A stretch of 64,000 nucleotides of DNA from an uncultured Prevotellaceae bacterium (GTDB lineage Bacteria > Bacteroidota > Bacteroidia > Bacteroidales > Bacteroidaceae), in NCBI GenBank assembly GCA_900315105.1, contig OMXX01000006.1, positions 66,295 to 130,294 on the forward strand, read 5' to 3'. The notes under the pieces were generated by a model. It saw nothing but the letters and a program-made list of their open reading frames with translations. It was not told the DNA's origin and searched no databases. The position numbers and the translations under genes are program-made. Below, one piece after another: positions 55,951-64,000 of the stretch; the first letter of the stretch is position 1; every line of letters begins with the position of its first letter.

Positions 55951-57876
55951 CTATGTGAGAGGGCGGGAGGAGAGGCCACTGATTATTTCCTTGATGCTTT
56001 CCGCGTCTATTCCCACAATATGATGAAGCTCAGCAACTGTACCTTGCTCAACAAAACTGTCTGGCAATCCGAGACGCTTTACCTTTACATCATAGTCGTG
56101 ATCCTGGAACCATTCGGTAACGGCAGAACCAAGTCCACCATTGCGAACACCATCCTCCACGGTTATCACCTTCTGGAAATTCCTGCCAACCTCGTGGAGT
56201 ATGTCTTCGTCAAGAGGCTTTAGGAAACGCATATCATAGTGGGTGATAGGTGTTGAGTGTTGGGTGTTGGTGGATAGTATTTCCTCCACTGTGTTTCCTA
56301 TTGGACCTATGGTGAGAATCGCTATTCCCTTGCCTTCACCTTCCACGGAAGTTAGTTTTCTTCCCGTTCCTACCTTGATTTCCTCAAGAGGGCAACGCCA
56401 GTCGATGAGAACGCCACGACCTCGCGGGTATCTGATGACGAAAGGCCCCTTGTCTGGTAGTTGTGCTGTGAACATAAGTCGGCGAAGCTCATGCTCGTCC
56501 ATTGGGGATGAGATGGTGAGGTTTGGCACAGGTCTCAGGGCAGCCATATCGAAAGCTCCATGATGCGTAGCTCCATCCTCGCCTACAAGTCCGGCTCTGT
56601 CGAAACAGAACACTACCGGCAGTTTCATTATAGCCACATCGTGGATGATATTGTCGTAGGCACGCTGGGCAAATGCGCTGTATATGTTGCAGAAAGGGAT
56701 GAGACCATCTTTTGCCATACCTCCCGAGAATGTAACAGCATGTCCTTCTGCTATTCCTACATCGAATGCGCGGTCAGGGAAAGCCTCCATCAGTTTGTTC
56801 ATTGAGCATCCCGTAGGCATTGCAGGAGTTACACCTACGATGCGTGGATTCTGCTTGGCAAGCTCTACGAGAGTCTCACCGAATACATCCTGATACTTAG
56901 GTGGCTTATTCTCATCATTAGGAGTGATGCGGGCACCAGTATCTGGGTCGAACTTACCCGGAGCGTGCCATATCGTTGCAGCATTCTCGGCAGGCTTATA
57001 GCCTTTGCCTTTCTTTGTGTGGATATGCAGGAGCTTAGGTCCACGCATGTTCTTGAGCTGTGTGAGAACCCTTACGAGTTCCTTCACGTCATGCCCGTCA
57101 ACTGGACCGAAATAGCGGATGTTGAATCCCTCAAAAATATTCTGCTGTTGTGAGAGAACCGACTTGATGGAGTTGTTCAGTCGGATGATAGTCTTGCGAC
57201 GGTCATCATTCAGGAATCCCTTGCCTGTAAGCCATTCCGCAGCCTTGTTGCGCCAATGGTTGTATGACTCATTGGTGGTGAGGTTGAGAAGATACTGCTT
57301 CATTCCGCCCACGGAGCGGTCAATCGACATGTTATTGTCATTGAGGATGATGAGCAGGTCATTTGGCGAAGAACTTACATTGTTAAGACCTTCGAATGCC
57401 AATCCTCCACTCATAGCTCCATCACCGATTACGGCAACTACCTTCGGCGATGGTTGTTTGGTGTCGGGCGACAGTTTGGCTGCAACCGCCATACCAAGTG
57501 CTGCAGAAATGCTGTTAGAGGCATGTCCGCAGGTGAAGGTGTCGTATTCGCTCTCGTCAGGAGATGGGAAAGGATGCAGGCCGTTCAGCTTCCTGTTCGT
57601 GTAGAAAACGTCGCGTCGGCCTGTAAGTATCTTGTGTCCGTAAGCCTGATGCCCCACGTCCCACACAATGCGGTCGTAAGGAGTAGAAAAGACGTAATGG
57701 AGGGCTACGGTAAGCTCCGTTACGCCGAGTGAAGATGCAAGATGCCCAGGGTTTACCGAGAGCTCCTGCACGATATCCTCGCGCAGTTCCTGGCAAACCT
57801 CAGGCAACTTGTCCACCGGAAGTTTCCGAAGATCTTCCGGTGAGTCTATTTTGTTCAGTAAACTGAAATCGGTCAT
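55951..57876 (-). CDS. dxs: 1-deoxy-D-xylulose-5-phosphate synthase
   Basis: TPP enzyme making DXP from pyruvate and glyceraldehyde-3-phosphate, first step of the MEP isoprenoid path. N-terminal [18 protein letters not shown] motif [18 protein letters not shown] with [12 protein letters not shown]; transketolase second domain with [13 protein letters not shown] and [17 protein letters not shown]-terminal domain with MRFLKPLDE. 641 residues. Odd: [16 protein letters not shown] before MRFLKPLD is encoded by a simple repeat (56238-56277) like intergenic repeats elsewhere. The start overlaps the asd stop by 1 base (TAATG). Confidence 0.95.
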   Translation of the reverse strand: MTDFSLLNKIDSPEDLRKLPVDKLPEVCQELREDIVQELSVNPGHLASSLGVTELTVALHYVFSTPYDRIVWDVGHQAYGHKILTGRRDVFYTNRKLNGLHPFPSPDESEYDTFTCGHASNSISAALGMAVAAKLSPDTKQPSPKVVAVIGDGAMSGGLAFEGLNNVSSSPNDLLIILNDNNMSIDRSVGGMKQYLLNLTTNESYNHWRNKAAEWLTGKGFLNDDRRKTIIRLNNSIKSVLSQQQNIFEGFNIRYFGPVDGHDVKELVRVLTQLKNMRGPKLLHIHTKKGKGYKPAENAATIWHAPGKFDPDTGARITPNDENKPPKYQDVFGETLVELAKQNPRIVGVTPAMPTGCSMNKLMEAFPDRAFDVGIAEGHAVTFSGGMAKDGLIPFCNIYSAFAQRAYDNIIHDVAIMKLPVVFCFDRAGLVGEDGATHHGAFDMAALRPVPNLTISSPMDEHELRRLMFTAQLPDKGPFVIRYPRGRGVLIDWRCPLEEIKVGTGRKLTSVEGEGKGIAILTIGPIGNTVEEILSTNTQHSTPITHYDMRFLKPLDEDILHEVGRNFQKVITVEDGVRNGGLGSAVTEWFQDHDYDVKVKRLGLPDSFVEQGTVAELHHIVGIDAESIKEIISGLSSRPLT

Positions 57877-58934
57877 TATTTTACGTTTCCAACCTTGATA
57901 AGGTACTCGGCAATCTGAACAGCGTTCAGAGCGGCACCCTTCTTGATCTGGTCACCAGAGAGCCAGAATGTAAGTCCGTTAGGATCTGAGAGGTCCTTAC
58001 GTACACGACCTACATAGACATCATCCTTGCCGGCTGTGTAGAGAGGCATTGGGTAAGGCAGACCTTCCATTGTCTCCTTGCTTGCATCAGGATTAGCCTT
58101 TGCACCTACGCGCTTAGGATCGTCAACAAGAGTTACGCCTTCGCCATTGCGGAGAGCCTCCTGAGCAGCCTCTACTGAGATTGGCTCCTCTGTCTCAATC
58201 CATACAGCCTCAGAATGAGCGCGGAGTGAAGAGATACGTACACACATTGCAGAACACTTTGCGTCGGTGTGCATGATCTTCTTTGTCTCGTTGAACATCT
58301 TCATCTCTTCCTTGGTATAGCCGTTGTCCTGGAAGACGTCAATCTGTGGAATTACGTTGTAAGCCAACTGGTAAGCGAACTTGTTAACGGTTGGCTGCTC
58401 GTTGTTGGCAAGCTCCTTATACTGCTGCTGAAGCTCTGCCATAGCTGCTGCACCGGCACCTGAAGCACTCTGGTAAGAAGCTACGTGGATTCTCTTGATA
58501 TGAGAGAGCTTCTCCAGTGGCTTGAGCACCACTACCATCATGATAGTCGTACAGTTAGGGTTTGCGATGATACCGCGTGGACGGTTGAGAGCATCCTCGG
58601 CATTGCACTCAGGTACAACCAATGGCACATCATCGTCCATACGGAATGCGCTTGAGTTGTCAATCATCACAGCACCATATTTAGTAATGTCAGCTGCAAA
58701 CTCCTTGGATGTACCAGCGCCAGCACTTGTGAATGCGATGTCAACATCCTTGAAGTCATCGTTGTGCTGGAGAAGCTTGACCTCATATTCCTTACCACGG
58801 AATGTGTATTTGGTACCAGCTGAACGCTCACTACCAAACAAAACGAGGTCATCCATAGGGAAATTTCTCTCATCAAGGACGCGAAGGAACTCCTGTCCTA
58901 CTGCACCACTTGCACCAACAATTGCTACTTTCAT
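57876..58934 (-). CDS. asd: Aspartate-semialdehyde dehydrogenase
   Basis: NADP-dependent enzyme of the aspartate family (lysine/DAP, threonine, methionine). N-terminal [26 protein letters not shown], active-site Cys in [15 protein letters not shown], His in [11 protein letters not shown]. 352 residues from MKVAIVG. First gene of an asd-dxs unit with a 1-base overlap; trkA and trkH may be read through. Divergent from the antiporter gene; no clear consensus promoter was assigned in the 138-base gap. Confidence 0.95.
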   Translation of the reverse strand: MKVAIVGASGAVGQEFLRVLDERNFPMDDLVLFGSERSAGTKYTFRGKEYEVKLLQHNDDFKDVDIAFTSAGAGTSKEFAADITKYGAVMIDNSSAFRMDDDVPLVVPECNAEDALNRPRGIIANPNCTTIMMVVVLKPLEKLSHIKRIHVASYQSASGAGAAAMAELQQQYKELANNEQPTVNKFAYQLAYNVIPQIDVFQDNGYTKEEMKMFNETKKIMHTDAKCSAMCVRISSLRAHSEAVWIETEEPISVEAAQEALRNGEGVTLVDDPKRVGAKANPDASKETMEGLPYPMPLYTAGKDDVYVGRVRKDLSDPNGLTFWLSGDQIKKGAALNAVQIAEYLIKVGNVK

Positions 58935-59072
58935 TTCTTCTAATTTTTAGTTGTTGTTATAAAAAATCTCAAAATTGCGGTACAAAATTAATAATTTTCG
59001 GGGGATTATTCGCTATTTTGCCGATTTTTTTGCAATTTTGCAGTCAAAAAAGGTGAAAACAAACATAAATCA

Positions 59073-61202
59073 ATGCTAGATATTTCGCAATATTTCCCCA
59101 TAACCAATCCCACGATGATATTCTTCGTCGTGCTCTGCATCATTCTTGTTGCACCTATTGTCATGGGAAAACTGCGTATTCCCCATATCATCGGAATGGT
59201 GCTTGCCGGTATCATTGTGGGCAAGTACGGACTCAATATTCTTGAGCGCGATTCGAGCTTTGAGCTGTTCGGTAGGGTAGGTCTCCTGTACATCATGTTC
59301 CTTGCCGGACTTGAGATGGATATGGAAGGACTTAAGAACGACTATCGCAATGTTCTTGGATATGGTTTTCTGTCTTTCTGCATCCCCTTTGTCCTGACTT
59401 ATTTCTCATGCACGTGGTATCTCGGATACAGTCCGATGGCATCTGTTCTTATTGGATGTATCATGTCGAGTAATACTCTTATCGCCTATCCTATTGTGGC
59501 GAGGTACGGCTTGCAGAAACATACAGCCACCACACTTTCCGTAGGTGCATCAATGCTCTCCCTGTTCATCGCCCTTGTTTCTATGGCTGCCCTTGTGGGT
59601 AGTGCCACGGGAGGAACAGGATATGTTTTCTGGGCATTGTTTGCCGTAAAGTTCTCTGCATATTGCGCGGTTACGGTCTATGTAATCCCCCGCCTCACGA
59701 GATATTTCCTCCGAAGGTATTCCGATGCAGTAATGCAGTTCATCTTCGTACTCTCGCTGATGTTCCTTAGTGCCGCTGCAAGCGAACTAATAGGCATTGA
59801 GGGCGTATTCGGAGCTTTCTATTCAGGCTTGATACTCAACAGGTTCATCCCAACGGTATCGCCTCTTATGAACCGACTTGAGTTCATCGGCAATGCCCTT
59901 TTCATTCCGTATTTCCTTATCGGTGTGGGTATGCTCATCAATGTACGCTTGCTCTTTGCTGGTGGCGATATCATCATGATAATGGCTTGTATGGTGGTCT
60001 TTGGAACTATCGGAAAGGCGCTTGCGGCATATCTTAGCGCATTCGTCTTCCGTATGCACCGTTTGGAAGGGCATTTCATGTTCGGACTTACATCTGCCCA
60101 TGCTGCCGGTGCTATTGCCATCGTGATGGTTGGCTTGAAACTTGAGATGGAGCCGGGCAAGTTCCTCCTTGATGACAGCGTGCTTAACGGCGTGGTGATT
60201 ATGATTCTCTTCACCTGCATCATCTCAACCATCGTGACCGATAATGCCGCTCGTGCCATCGTATTGAAGGAAAAGCAGGACAAGGGCGCAAACTTCGAGG
60301 AACCCAAGGGCGATGATGAGAAAATACTCATCCCTGTTAAATACCCTGAGACCTGCGATACGTTGCTCGACCTCGCCATAATGATGCGCAACCGCCGTCT
60401 GAACCGTGGATTGATAGCCCTTAACGTTGTATATGACGATGAGGATGCTGCGTTTAACCAGCGACAGGGACAGCAACTTCTTGAGCACGTTCAGCAGAAG
60501 GCAGCCGCTGCCGATGTGCCTGTTCTTCCACAGGTACGTCTAGCTACCAACATTGCCAACGGCATCAACCATGCTTTCAAGGAATACGACTGCTCGGAAA
60601 TCATCCTCGGGCAGCATATCCACGATAACTCCACACGTAAGTTTTGGGGACAGTTCGCACAGAGCATCTTCCACTCACTTAACCGTCAGATCATCATTGC
60701 CCGATGCGTGATACCTTTGAACACTTTGCGTGCCCTTCAGGTTGCTGTGCCTTCACGTGCGGAACTTGAGCCAGGCTTCTATCGCTGGCTTGAGAGACTG
60801 TCACGACTTACGGAGCGTCTTGGCTGCCGTATCGTGTTCCATGGTAGAAGCAATACTCTGGAGTTCATAACAAAATTCGTACAGGCAAGGCATAAGTCTA
60901 TGCGTGCCGAGTATGTGGAGATGGAGCATTGGAACGGGTTCATTTCACTTGCTGAGAGTATTGAGAATCATCATATGCTCGTGGTAATCACGGCCCGTCA
61001 AGGTACGGTTTCTTATAAGTCGGCAATGGAGCGCCTGCCTGACGAACTCACACGCTACTATCACAAGAAAAATGTGATGATTATATTCCCCGACCAGTAT
61101 GGAAGTCAGCCGGATGCAATGACCTTCGCTGCTGCACAGCATACTGAGCAGGAGAGCCTCTGGGAATATATGAAGAAGAAAATTACTGGAAAGGAAGACT
61201 AA
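59073..61202 (+). CDS. CPA2-type cation:proton antiporter with universal-stress-like tail
   Basis: 709 residues. The first 400 residues hold about 12 helices of the Na+/H+ exchanger (KefB/GerN-like) fold: PHIIGMVLAGIIVGKYG, LFGRVGLLYIMFLAGLEMD, a central SSNTLIAYPIVARYG and IEGVFGAFYSGLILNR. After the membrane part (from about 420) is a soluble region with two nucleotide-binding/USP-like units (LIPVKYPETCDTLLDLA; IIARCVIPLN). Likely Na+ or K+ efflux against protons at the inner membrane. Closest functional neighbours are trkAH on the other strand. Confidence 0.88.
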   Translation: MLDISQYFPITNPTMIFFVVLCIILVAPIVMGKLRIPHIIGMVLAGIIVGKYGLNILERDSSFELFGRVGLLYIMFLAGLEMDMEGLKNDYRNVLGYGFLSFCIPFVLTYFSCTWYLGYSPMASVLIGCIMSSNTLIAYPIVARYGLQKHTATTLSVGASMLSLFIALVSMAALVGSATGGTGYVFWALFAVKFSAYCAVTVYVIPRLTRYFLRRYSDAVMQFIFVLSLMFLSAAASELIGIEGVFGAFYSGLILNRFIPTVSPLMNRLEFIGNALFIPYFLIGVGMLINVRLLFAGGDIIMIMACMVVFGTIGKALAAYLSAFVFRMHRLEGHFMFGLTSAHAAGAIAIVMVGLKLEMEPGKFLLDDSVLNGVVIMILFTCIISTIVTDNAARAIVLKEKQDKGANFEEPKGDDEKILIPVKYPETCDTLLDLAIMMRNRRLNRGLIALNVVYDDEDAAFNQRQGQQLLEHVQQKAAAADVPVLPQVRLATNIANGINHAFKEYDCSEIILGQHIHDNSTRKFWGQFAQSIFHSLNRQIIIARCVIPLNTLRALQVAVPSRAELEPGFYRWLERLSRLTERLGCRIVFHGRSNTLEFITKFVQARHKSMRAEYVEMEHWNGFISLAESIENHHMLVVITARQGTVSYKSAMERLPDELTRYYHKKNVMIIFPDQYGSQPDAMTFAAAQHTEQESLWEYMKKKITGKED

Positions 61203-61228
61203 ATTGTATATTTTAAAATTGAAATAGA

Positions 61229-61936
61229 GTGATTGATATAAAGAATATTACCAAGTCCTTTGGTTCATTACAGGTGCTCAAAGGCATTGATTTGCATATT
61301 GACAAGGGTGAGGTCGTGAGTATCGTCGGACCGAGCGGCGCCGGCAAGACTACTCTCCTCCAGATTATGGGTACGCTCGATAAGGCTGACTCCGGCACCG
61401 TCATTGTGGATGGTGTCTCTGTCAATGAGTTATCGGGCAAGAAACTGTCTGACTTCCGCAATCTGCATATCGGATTCGTGTTTCAGTTCCATCAGCTCCT
61501 GCCTGAGTTCACAGCCCTTGAGAATATTATGATTCCTGCCTTTATCGCAGGAAAAGGCAAGAAAGAAGCAAAAGCCCGTGCAGAGGAACTGCTTGAGTTC
61601 ATGGGACTTGCTGACCGTGCGTCGCATAAGCCGGCAGAGTTGTCAGGCGGAGAGAAACAGCGTGTCGCCGTTGCTCGTGCTTTGGTCAATAATCCTGCTG
61701 TCATCTTTGCCGATGAGCCTTCGGGTTCGCTCGATACAAAGAACAAGGCGGAGCTTCATCAGCTTTTCTTTGACCTGAGAGATAAGTTCGGCCAGACCTT
61801 TGTCATCGTAACCCACGATGAGGGACTTTCACAGATAACCGACAGATGCATTCACCTTAAAGATGGAGTGATATACAACAATGAAGAAAATACTGTTAGG
61901 ACAGAAGAACCGGCTGAAAGCAGCTTGGAAGGTTGA
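61229..61936 (+). CDS. ABC transporter ATP-binding protein, LolD-like
   Basis: 235 residues. Walker [14 protein letters not shown]-loop [17 protein letters not shown], signature [15 protein letters not shown], Walker [13 protein letters not shown], switch His in VIVTHDEGL. The [10 protein letters not shown] block is typical of LolD/MacB-type ATPases for lipoprotein release. No LolC/E permease gene is adjacent. Start is GTG at 61229. Its last 19 codons overlap the start of the following S1-domain gene in another frame. Confidence 0.88.
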   Translation: MIDIKNITKSFGSLQVLKGIDLHIDKGEVVSIVGPSGAGKTTLLQIMGTLDKADSGTVIVDGVSVNELSGKKLSDFRNLHIGFVFQFHQLLPEFTALENIMIPAFIAGKGKKEAKARAEELLEFMGLADRASHKPAELSGGEKQRVAVARALVNNPAVIFADEPSGSLDTKNKAELHQLFFDLRDKFGQTFVIVTHDEGLSQITDRCIHLKDGVIYNNEENTVRTEEPAESSLEG

Positions 61937-62819
61937 TTTCGGCATGTACCTTGAGGGTGATGATGAGGGCAAGATATTGCTCCCTGCCCGCTATGTGCCT
62001 GAAGACCTTGAAGTTGGTGACGAGATTGATGTGTTTGTCTATCTCGATAATGAAGAGCGCCGTGTGGCTACCACTCTTGAACCGAAGGCTATGGTTGGCG
62101 ATTTTGCCTATCTGGAAGTCGCCTGGGTGAATGAATTTGGTGCTTTCCTTGATTGGGGACTTATGAAAGACCTCTTCTGTCCGTTCCGTGAGCAGAAAAA
62201 GCGCATGGAGGTTGGTCGCTCATACATCGTTCACGTTCATCTTGACGAGGAGAGCTATCGCATCATGGCTTCTGCAAAGGTTGAGAAATGGCTTGAAAAT
62301 GATAAGCTTGCCAAGGAATATAGACCATCTGCGGAAAAAGAAGACACGATTCTCTCGCAGCGAGAAAAAGGTGACTTATCCACTCCTCCCCTCGGGGAGG
62401 CTGGGAGGGGGGTGCTGCTGCCTGGTTCTAAGGTCTCAGCTCTTATCTGGCAAAAGACCGACCTCGGTTTCAAGGCTATTATTGATAATAAGTATGGTGC
62501 TTTGCTTTATGACTCTCAGGTGTTCAAGGACATCCATACTGGCGATAGGGTAGAGGCATATATCACAAAGATCCGTCCTGACGGCAAGATAGACATCGCC
62601 CTTCAGCAAAGTGGCAGACAGCATACCGAGGACTTTGCAGAGAAATTACTTCATTATCTGCAATATCGTGGAGGTCGTTGCCGTTTGGGCGACAAGAGTA
62701 GTGCAGAGGAAATCAAGGAGCAGTTTGGTGTCAGCAAGAAGACCTATAAGCGTGCCATTGGCGACCTCTATAAGCGAAGACTTATCACTATTACCGATGA
62801 TGGTATAGAGTTAGTATGA
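61881..62819 (+). CDS. CvfB-like S1 RNA-binding protein
   Basis: 312 residues. Successive S1-like OB folds: [20 protein letters not shown] to about 65, [20 protein letters not shown] (70-135), [24 protein letters not shown] (190-245), then a C-terminal winged helix ([26 protein letters not shown]), the layout of CvfB/YitL. Residues about 160-182 ([20 protein letters not shown]) are encoded by a GC-rich palindromic repeat inserted in frame between domains. The start overlaps the lolD-like gene by 56 bases; family alignment by eye supports this start. Confidence 0.85.
   Translation: MKKILLGQKNRLKAAWKVDFGMYLEGDDEGKILLPARYVPEDLEVGDEIDVFVYLDNEERRVATTLEPKAMVGDFAYLEVAWVNEFGAFLDWGLMKDLFCPFREQKKRMEVGRSYIVHVHLDEESYRIMASAKVEKWLENDKLAKEYRPSAEKEDTILSQREKGDLSTPPLGEAGRGVLLPGSKVSALIWQKTDLGFKAIIDNKYGALLYDSQVFKDIHTGDRVEAYITKIRPDGKIDIALQQSGRQHTEDFAEKLLHYLQYRGGRCRLGDKSSAEEIKEQFGVSKKTYKRAIGDLYKRRLITITDDGIELV
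62380..62420. repeat. GC-rich palindromic repeat inside the CvfB-like coding sequence
   Basis: CTCCCCTCGGGGAG palindrome followed by GCTGGGAGGGGGG, the form found in gaps at 7257-7398 and 309-325. It is 36-40 bases long, keeps the frame and falls between two S1 domains. Confidence 0.75.
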
Positions 62820-62872
62820 ATACGTAAAATTCGGAATTCTCGTTAATTAATAACCCCTAAGATAATGATGCT

Positions 62873-63661
62873 ATGAAAAAGAATATGAAAATTGCGTTAA
62901 GCATATTGGCGGTGGCAATGATGTGCTGCTGTAAGAGCGCGACTGAAAAGAAGAGTGTGGAGACAACTACCACCGACGATACAAGTCAGTTCGTTACTCT
63001 TACCGATGTCGTGCCTGATGTTATAATGGAGATACGCTATTATGGTACGTATAACTTCGTGGGAACCCGTATTGACGGCTATGAGGAACCAACGGCATTG
63101 CTTACCAAACAGGCGGCTGATAGTCTCAAGGCTGTTAGCGACGATGTCATAAAACTTGGCTACAGACTGAAGATATACGATGCCTACCGTCCGCAAAAGG
63201 GCGTTGATCACTTCGTGCGTTGGGCTGCTAATATCCCTGATACGCTGATGAAGCGATATTTCTATCCTGACCTCGACAAAAGCGTGCTTTTTGAGCAGGA
63301 ATACATATACGAGAAAAGCGGTCATACTCGTGGCAGTACCGTTGACCTCACGCTTTTTGATATGAATACGGAAAAGGAAGTTGACATGGGCGGTACTTTC
63401 GATTGGTTCGGTCCTGAGAGTCATCCTGATTTCTGCGGAAATCCCGAAACAGGTAAATACACGGGTGATAACAGCAAGTCACCTGTCGGGCGCTCTATAA
63501 CTCCCCAGCAGTTTGCCAACCGTATGATTCTGCGTAATGCGATGCTTCGTCATGGTTTCAAGCCTCTTGATAGTGAATGGTGGCACTTCACTTTGAAGAA
63601 CGAGCCTTTCCCTGACACATATTTCACTTTCCCTGTTAAGCAACTGAAAAAAGAAAAATAA
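62873..63661 (+). CDS. D-alanyl-D-alanine dipeptidase (VanX/DdpX-like) lipoprotein
   Basis: 262 residues. Lipoprotein signal MKKNMKIALSILAVAMMCCC with a lipidated Cys near residue 18-20. M15D peptidase features: IRYYGTYNFVG near the start, catalytic Arg in YDAYRP, metal ligands in SGHTRGSTVDLTL (His, Asp) and EWWHF (Glu, His). Hydrolyses D-Ala-D-Ala dipeptide, probably in cell-wall recycling or nutrient use. No vanA/H/S/R genes are nearby, so this is not evidence of glycopeptide resistance. Confidence 0.9.
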   Translation: MKKNMKIALSILAVAMMCCCKSATEKKSVETTTTDDTSQFVTLTDVVPDVIMEIRYYGTYNFVGTRIDGYEEPTALLTKQAADSLKAVSDDVIKLGYRLKIYDAYRPQKGVDHFVRWAANIPDTLMKRYFYPDLDKSVLFEQEYIYEKSGHTRGSTVDLTLFDMNTEKEVDMGGTFDWFGPESHPDFCGNPETGKYTGDNSKSPVGRSITPQQFANRMILRNAMLRHGFKPLDSEWWHFTLKNEPFPDTYFTFPVKQLKKEK

Positions 63662-63724
63662 AACCTTCAGAAGATACAATATTGATATTTATTGCTGTTT
63701 AGAAAAAATGATTATATAACCCCT

Positions 63725-63758
63725 GGGCTGGTACTTACATGAGGTATCAGCCCTTTTT
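63725..63758 (+). terminator. Terminator after the VanX-like gene
   Basis: GGGCTGGTAC-ttacatgag-GTATCAGCCC then TTTTT: 10 pairs with one G-U or mismatch, about 65 bases past the stop. Confidence 0.88.
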
Positions 63759-63857
63759 ATTATCTTTGCTTTTACCTCGTTAGCATCATTACCACTCAAT
63801 AGAGCATATCCAGACGAGGTTGCTATGTCTGAAATGAGCTAGGCTTGCACTATTTTC

Positions 63858-64000
63858 CTTATTGTTACCTGTTACTTGTTACTGCAAGGGTAGAAATGCC
63901 TTGTCTTTTCCTGATTTTGGTTTACAGTTTTTAGCTGTTATTATACTGCATTCGTTGATATCATACTTGAAAGGTTGTCGGTTTCCCGGAAAGGTTTACA
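63858..64000. repeat. Second copy of the 25-bp/95-bp dispersed element (runs off the window)
   Basis: 63858-63882 is identical to the right arm at 11786-11810 (starts CTTATTGTTACCTG). 63909-64000, reversed, matches 11889-11983 in most positions, including AAAAACTGTAAACCAAAATC and AACCTTTCC. The order of the 25-mer and the block differs between copies. No gene is seen from 63662 to the end. Confidence 0.75.

Noticed and set aside
62873..63661. Vancomycin resistance gene vanX
   Set aside because: The protein is a VanX-family lipoprotein with no vanA, vanH or vanRS nearby; a cell-wall dipeptide role is more likely.

Overview
The window is a gene-dense stretch of a Bacteroidales chromosome, most likely Prevotella-like (Prevotellaceae). 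Evidence: promoters follow the Bacteroidetes -33 / TAnnTTTG pattern (clear before alaS, cysK, the S9 peptidase and the nitrogenase-like cluster); there is an RprX/RprY-type two-component pair, a fused HisB phosphatase/dehydratase, and a lon-tgt-lptG-type gene order; gaps carry the short palindromic and simple-sequence repeats common in this group. No rRNA, tRNA, CRISPR array, integrase or transposase was seen.

Layout. 0-9 kb: TIGR02757-family gene (cut by the window edge), tagaturonate reductase uxaB, RNase Z, a lipoprotein with mazG, valS, a membrane protein and hisB. 9-13.5 kb: a secreted trypsin-like protease, a 1.2 kb gene-free gap with a candidate small RNA and two repeat elements, then gdhA. 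13.5-25 kb: S9 dipeptidyl peptidase, a radical SAM protein, a polysaccharide-type nucleotide-sugar dehydratase, DEAD-box helicase, lptG, tgt and lon. 25-30.7 kb: an SPFH/band-7 protein followed by a run of small membrane proteins, four of which share a TWAK-type C-terminus, then a ribbon-helix-helix protein coupled to a hydrolase. 30.9-40.3 kb: rprXY, a MATE exporter, alaS, a MerR regulator, an MFS transporter and cysK.

41.5-47.1 kb holds the most notable system: six co-directional genes encoding NifB (radical SAM maturase), a NifX-domain protein, NifH, a second NifX-domain protein with a Gly/Cys insert, and NifD-like and NifK-like catalytic subunits. All cluster-binding cysteines expected for the Fe protein, the P-cluster and one cofactor ligand are present. 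nifE, nifN, nifV and anfG are absent, and the D subunit lacks the usual nitrogenase active-site signature. A B-H-D-K set needing only NifB-cofactor, close to cysK and sharing promoter architecture with it, points to a sulfur-scavenging nitrogenase-like reductase (methylthio-alkane reductase type) rather than to nitrogen fixation. That function is inference.

47.1-52.9 kb looks like an accessory region: a candidate structured RNA, a 364 bp imperfect palindrome, an 11-mer repeat array, a type II restriction endonuclease / cytosine-C5 methyltransferase pair, three copies of a recombination-site-like repeat, a decayed toxin-antitoxin-like remnant, a secreted esterase, and a 45-codon gene enclosed by nested inverted repeats. 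52.9-64 kb returns to housekeeping: trkH, trkA, dxs, asd, a cation/proton antiporter, a lolD-type ATPase, a CvfB-like S1-domain protein and a VanX-type dipeptidase lipoprotein, ending in a second copy of a dispersed repeat that also lies in the 11 kb gap.

Repeats are a second theme. One family (core GCCTAACC...CCTTCCC) lies immediately upstream of the start codons of three unrelated genes. Another GC-rich palindrome has become coding sequence in two proteins. Several inverted 11-mer or simple-sequence arrays occupy the longer gaps.
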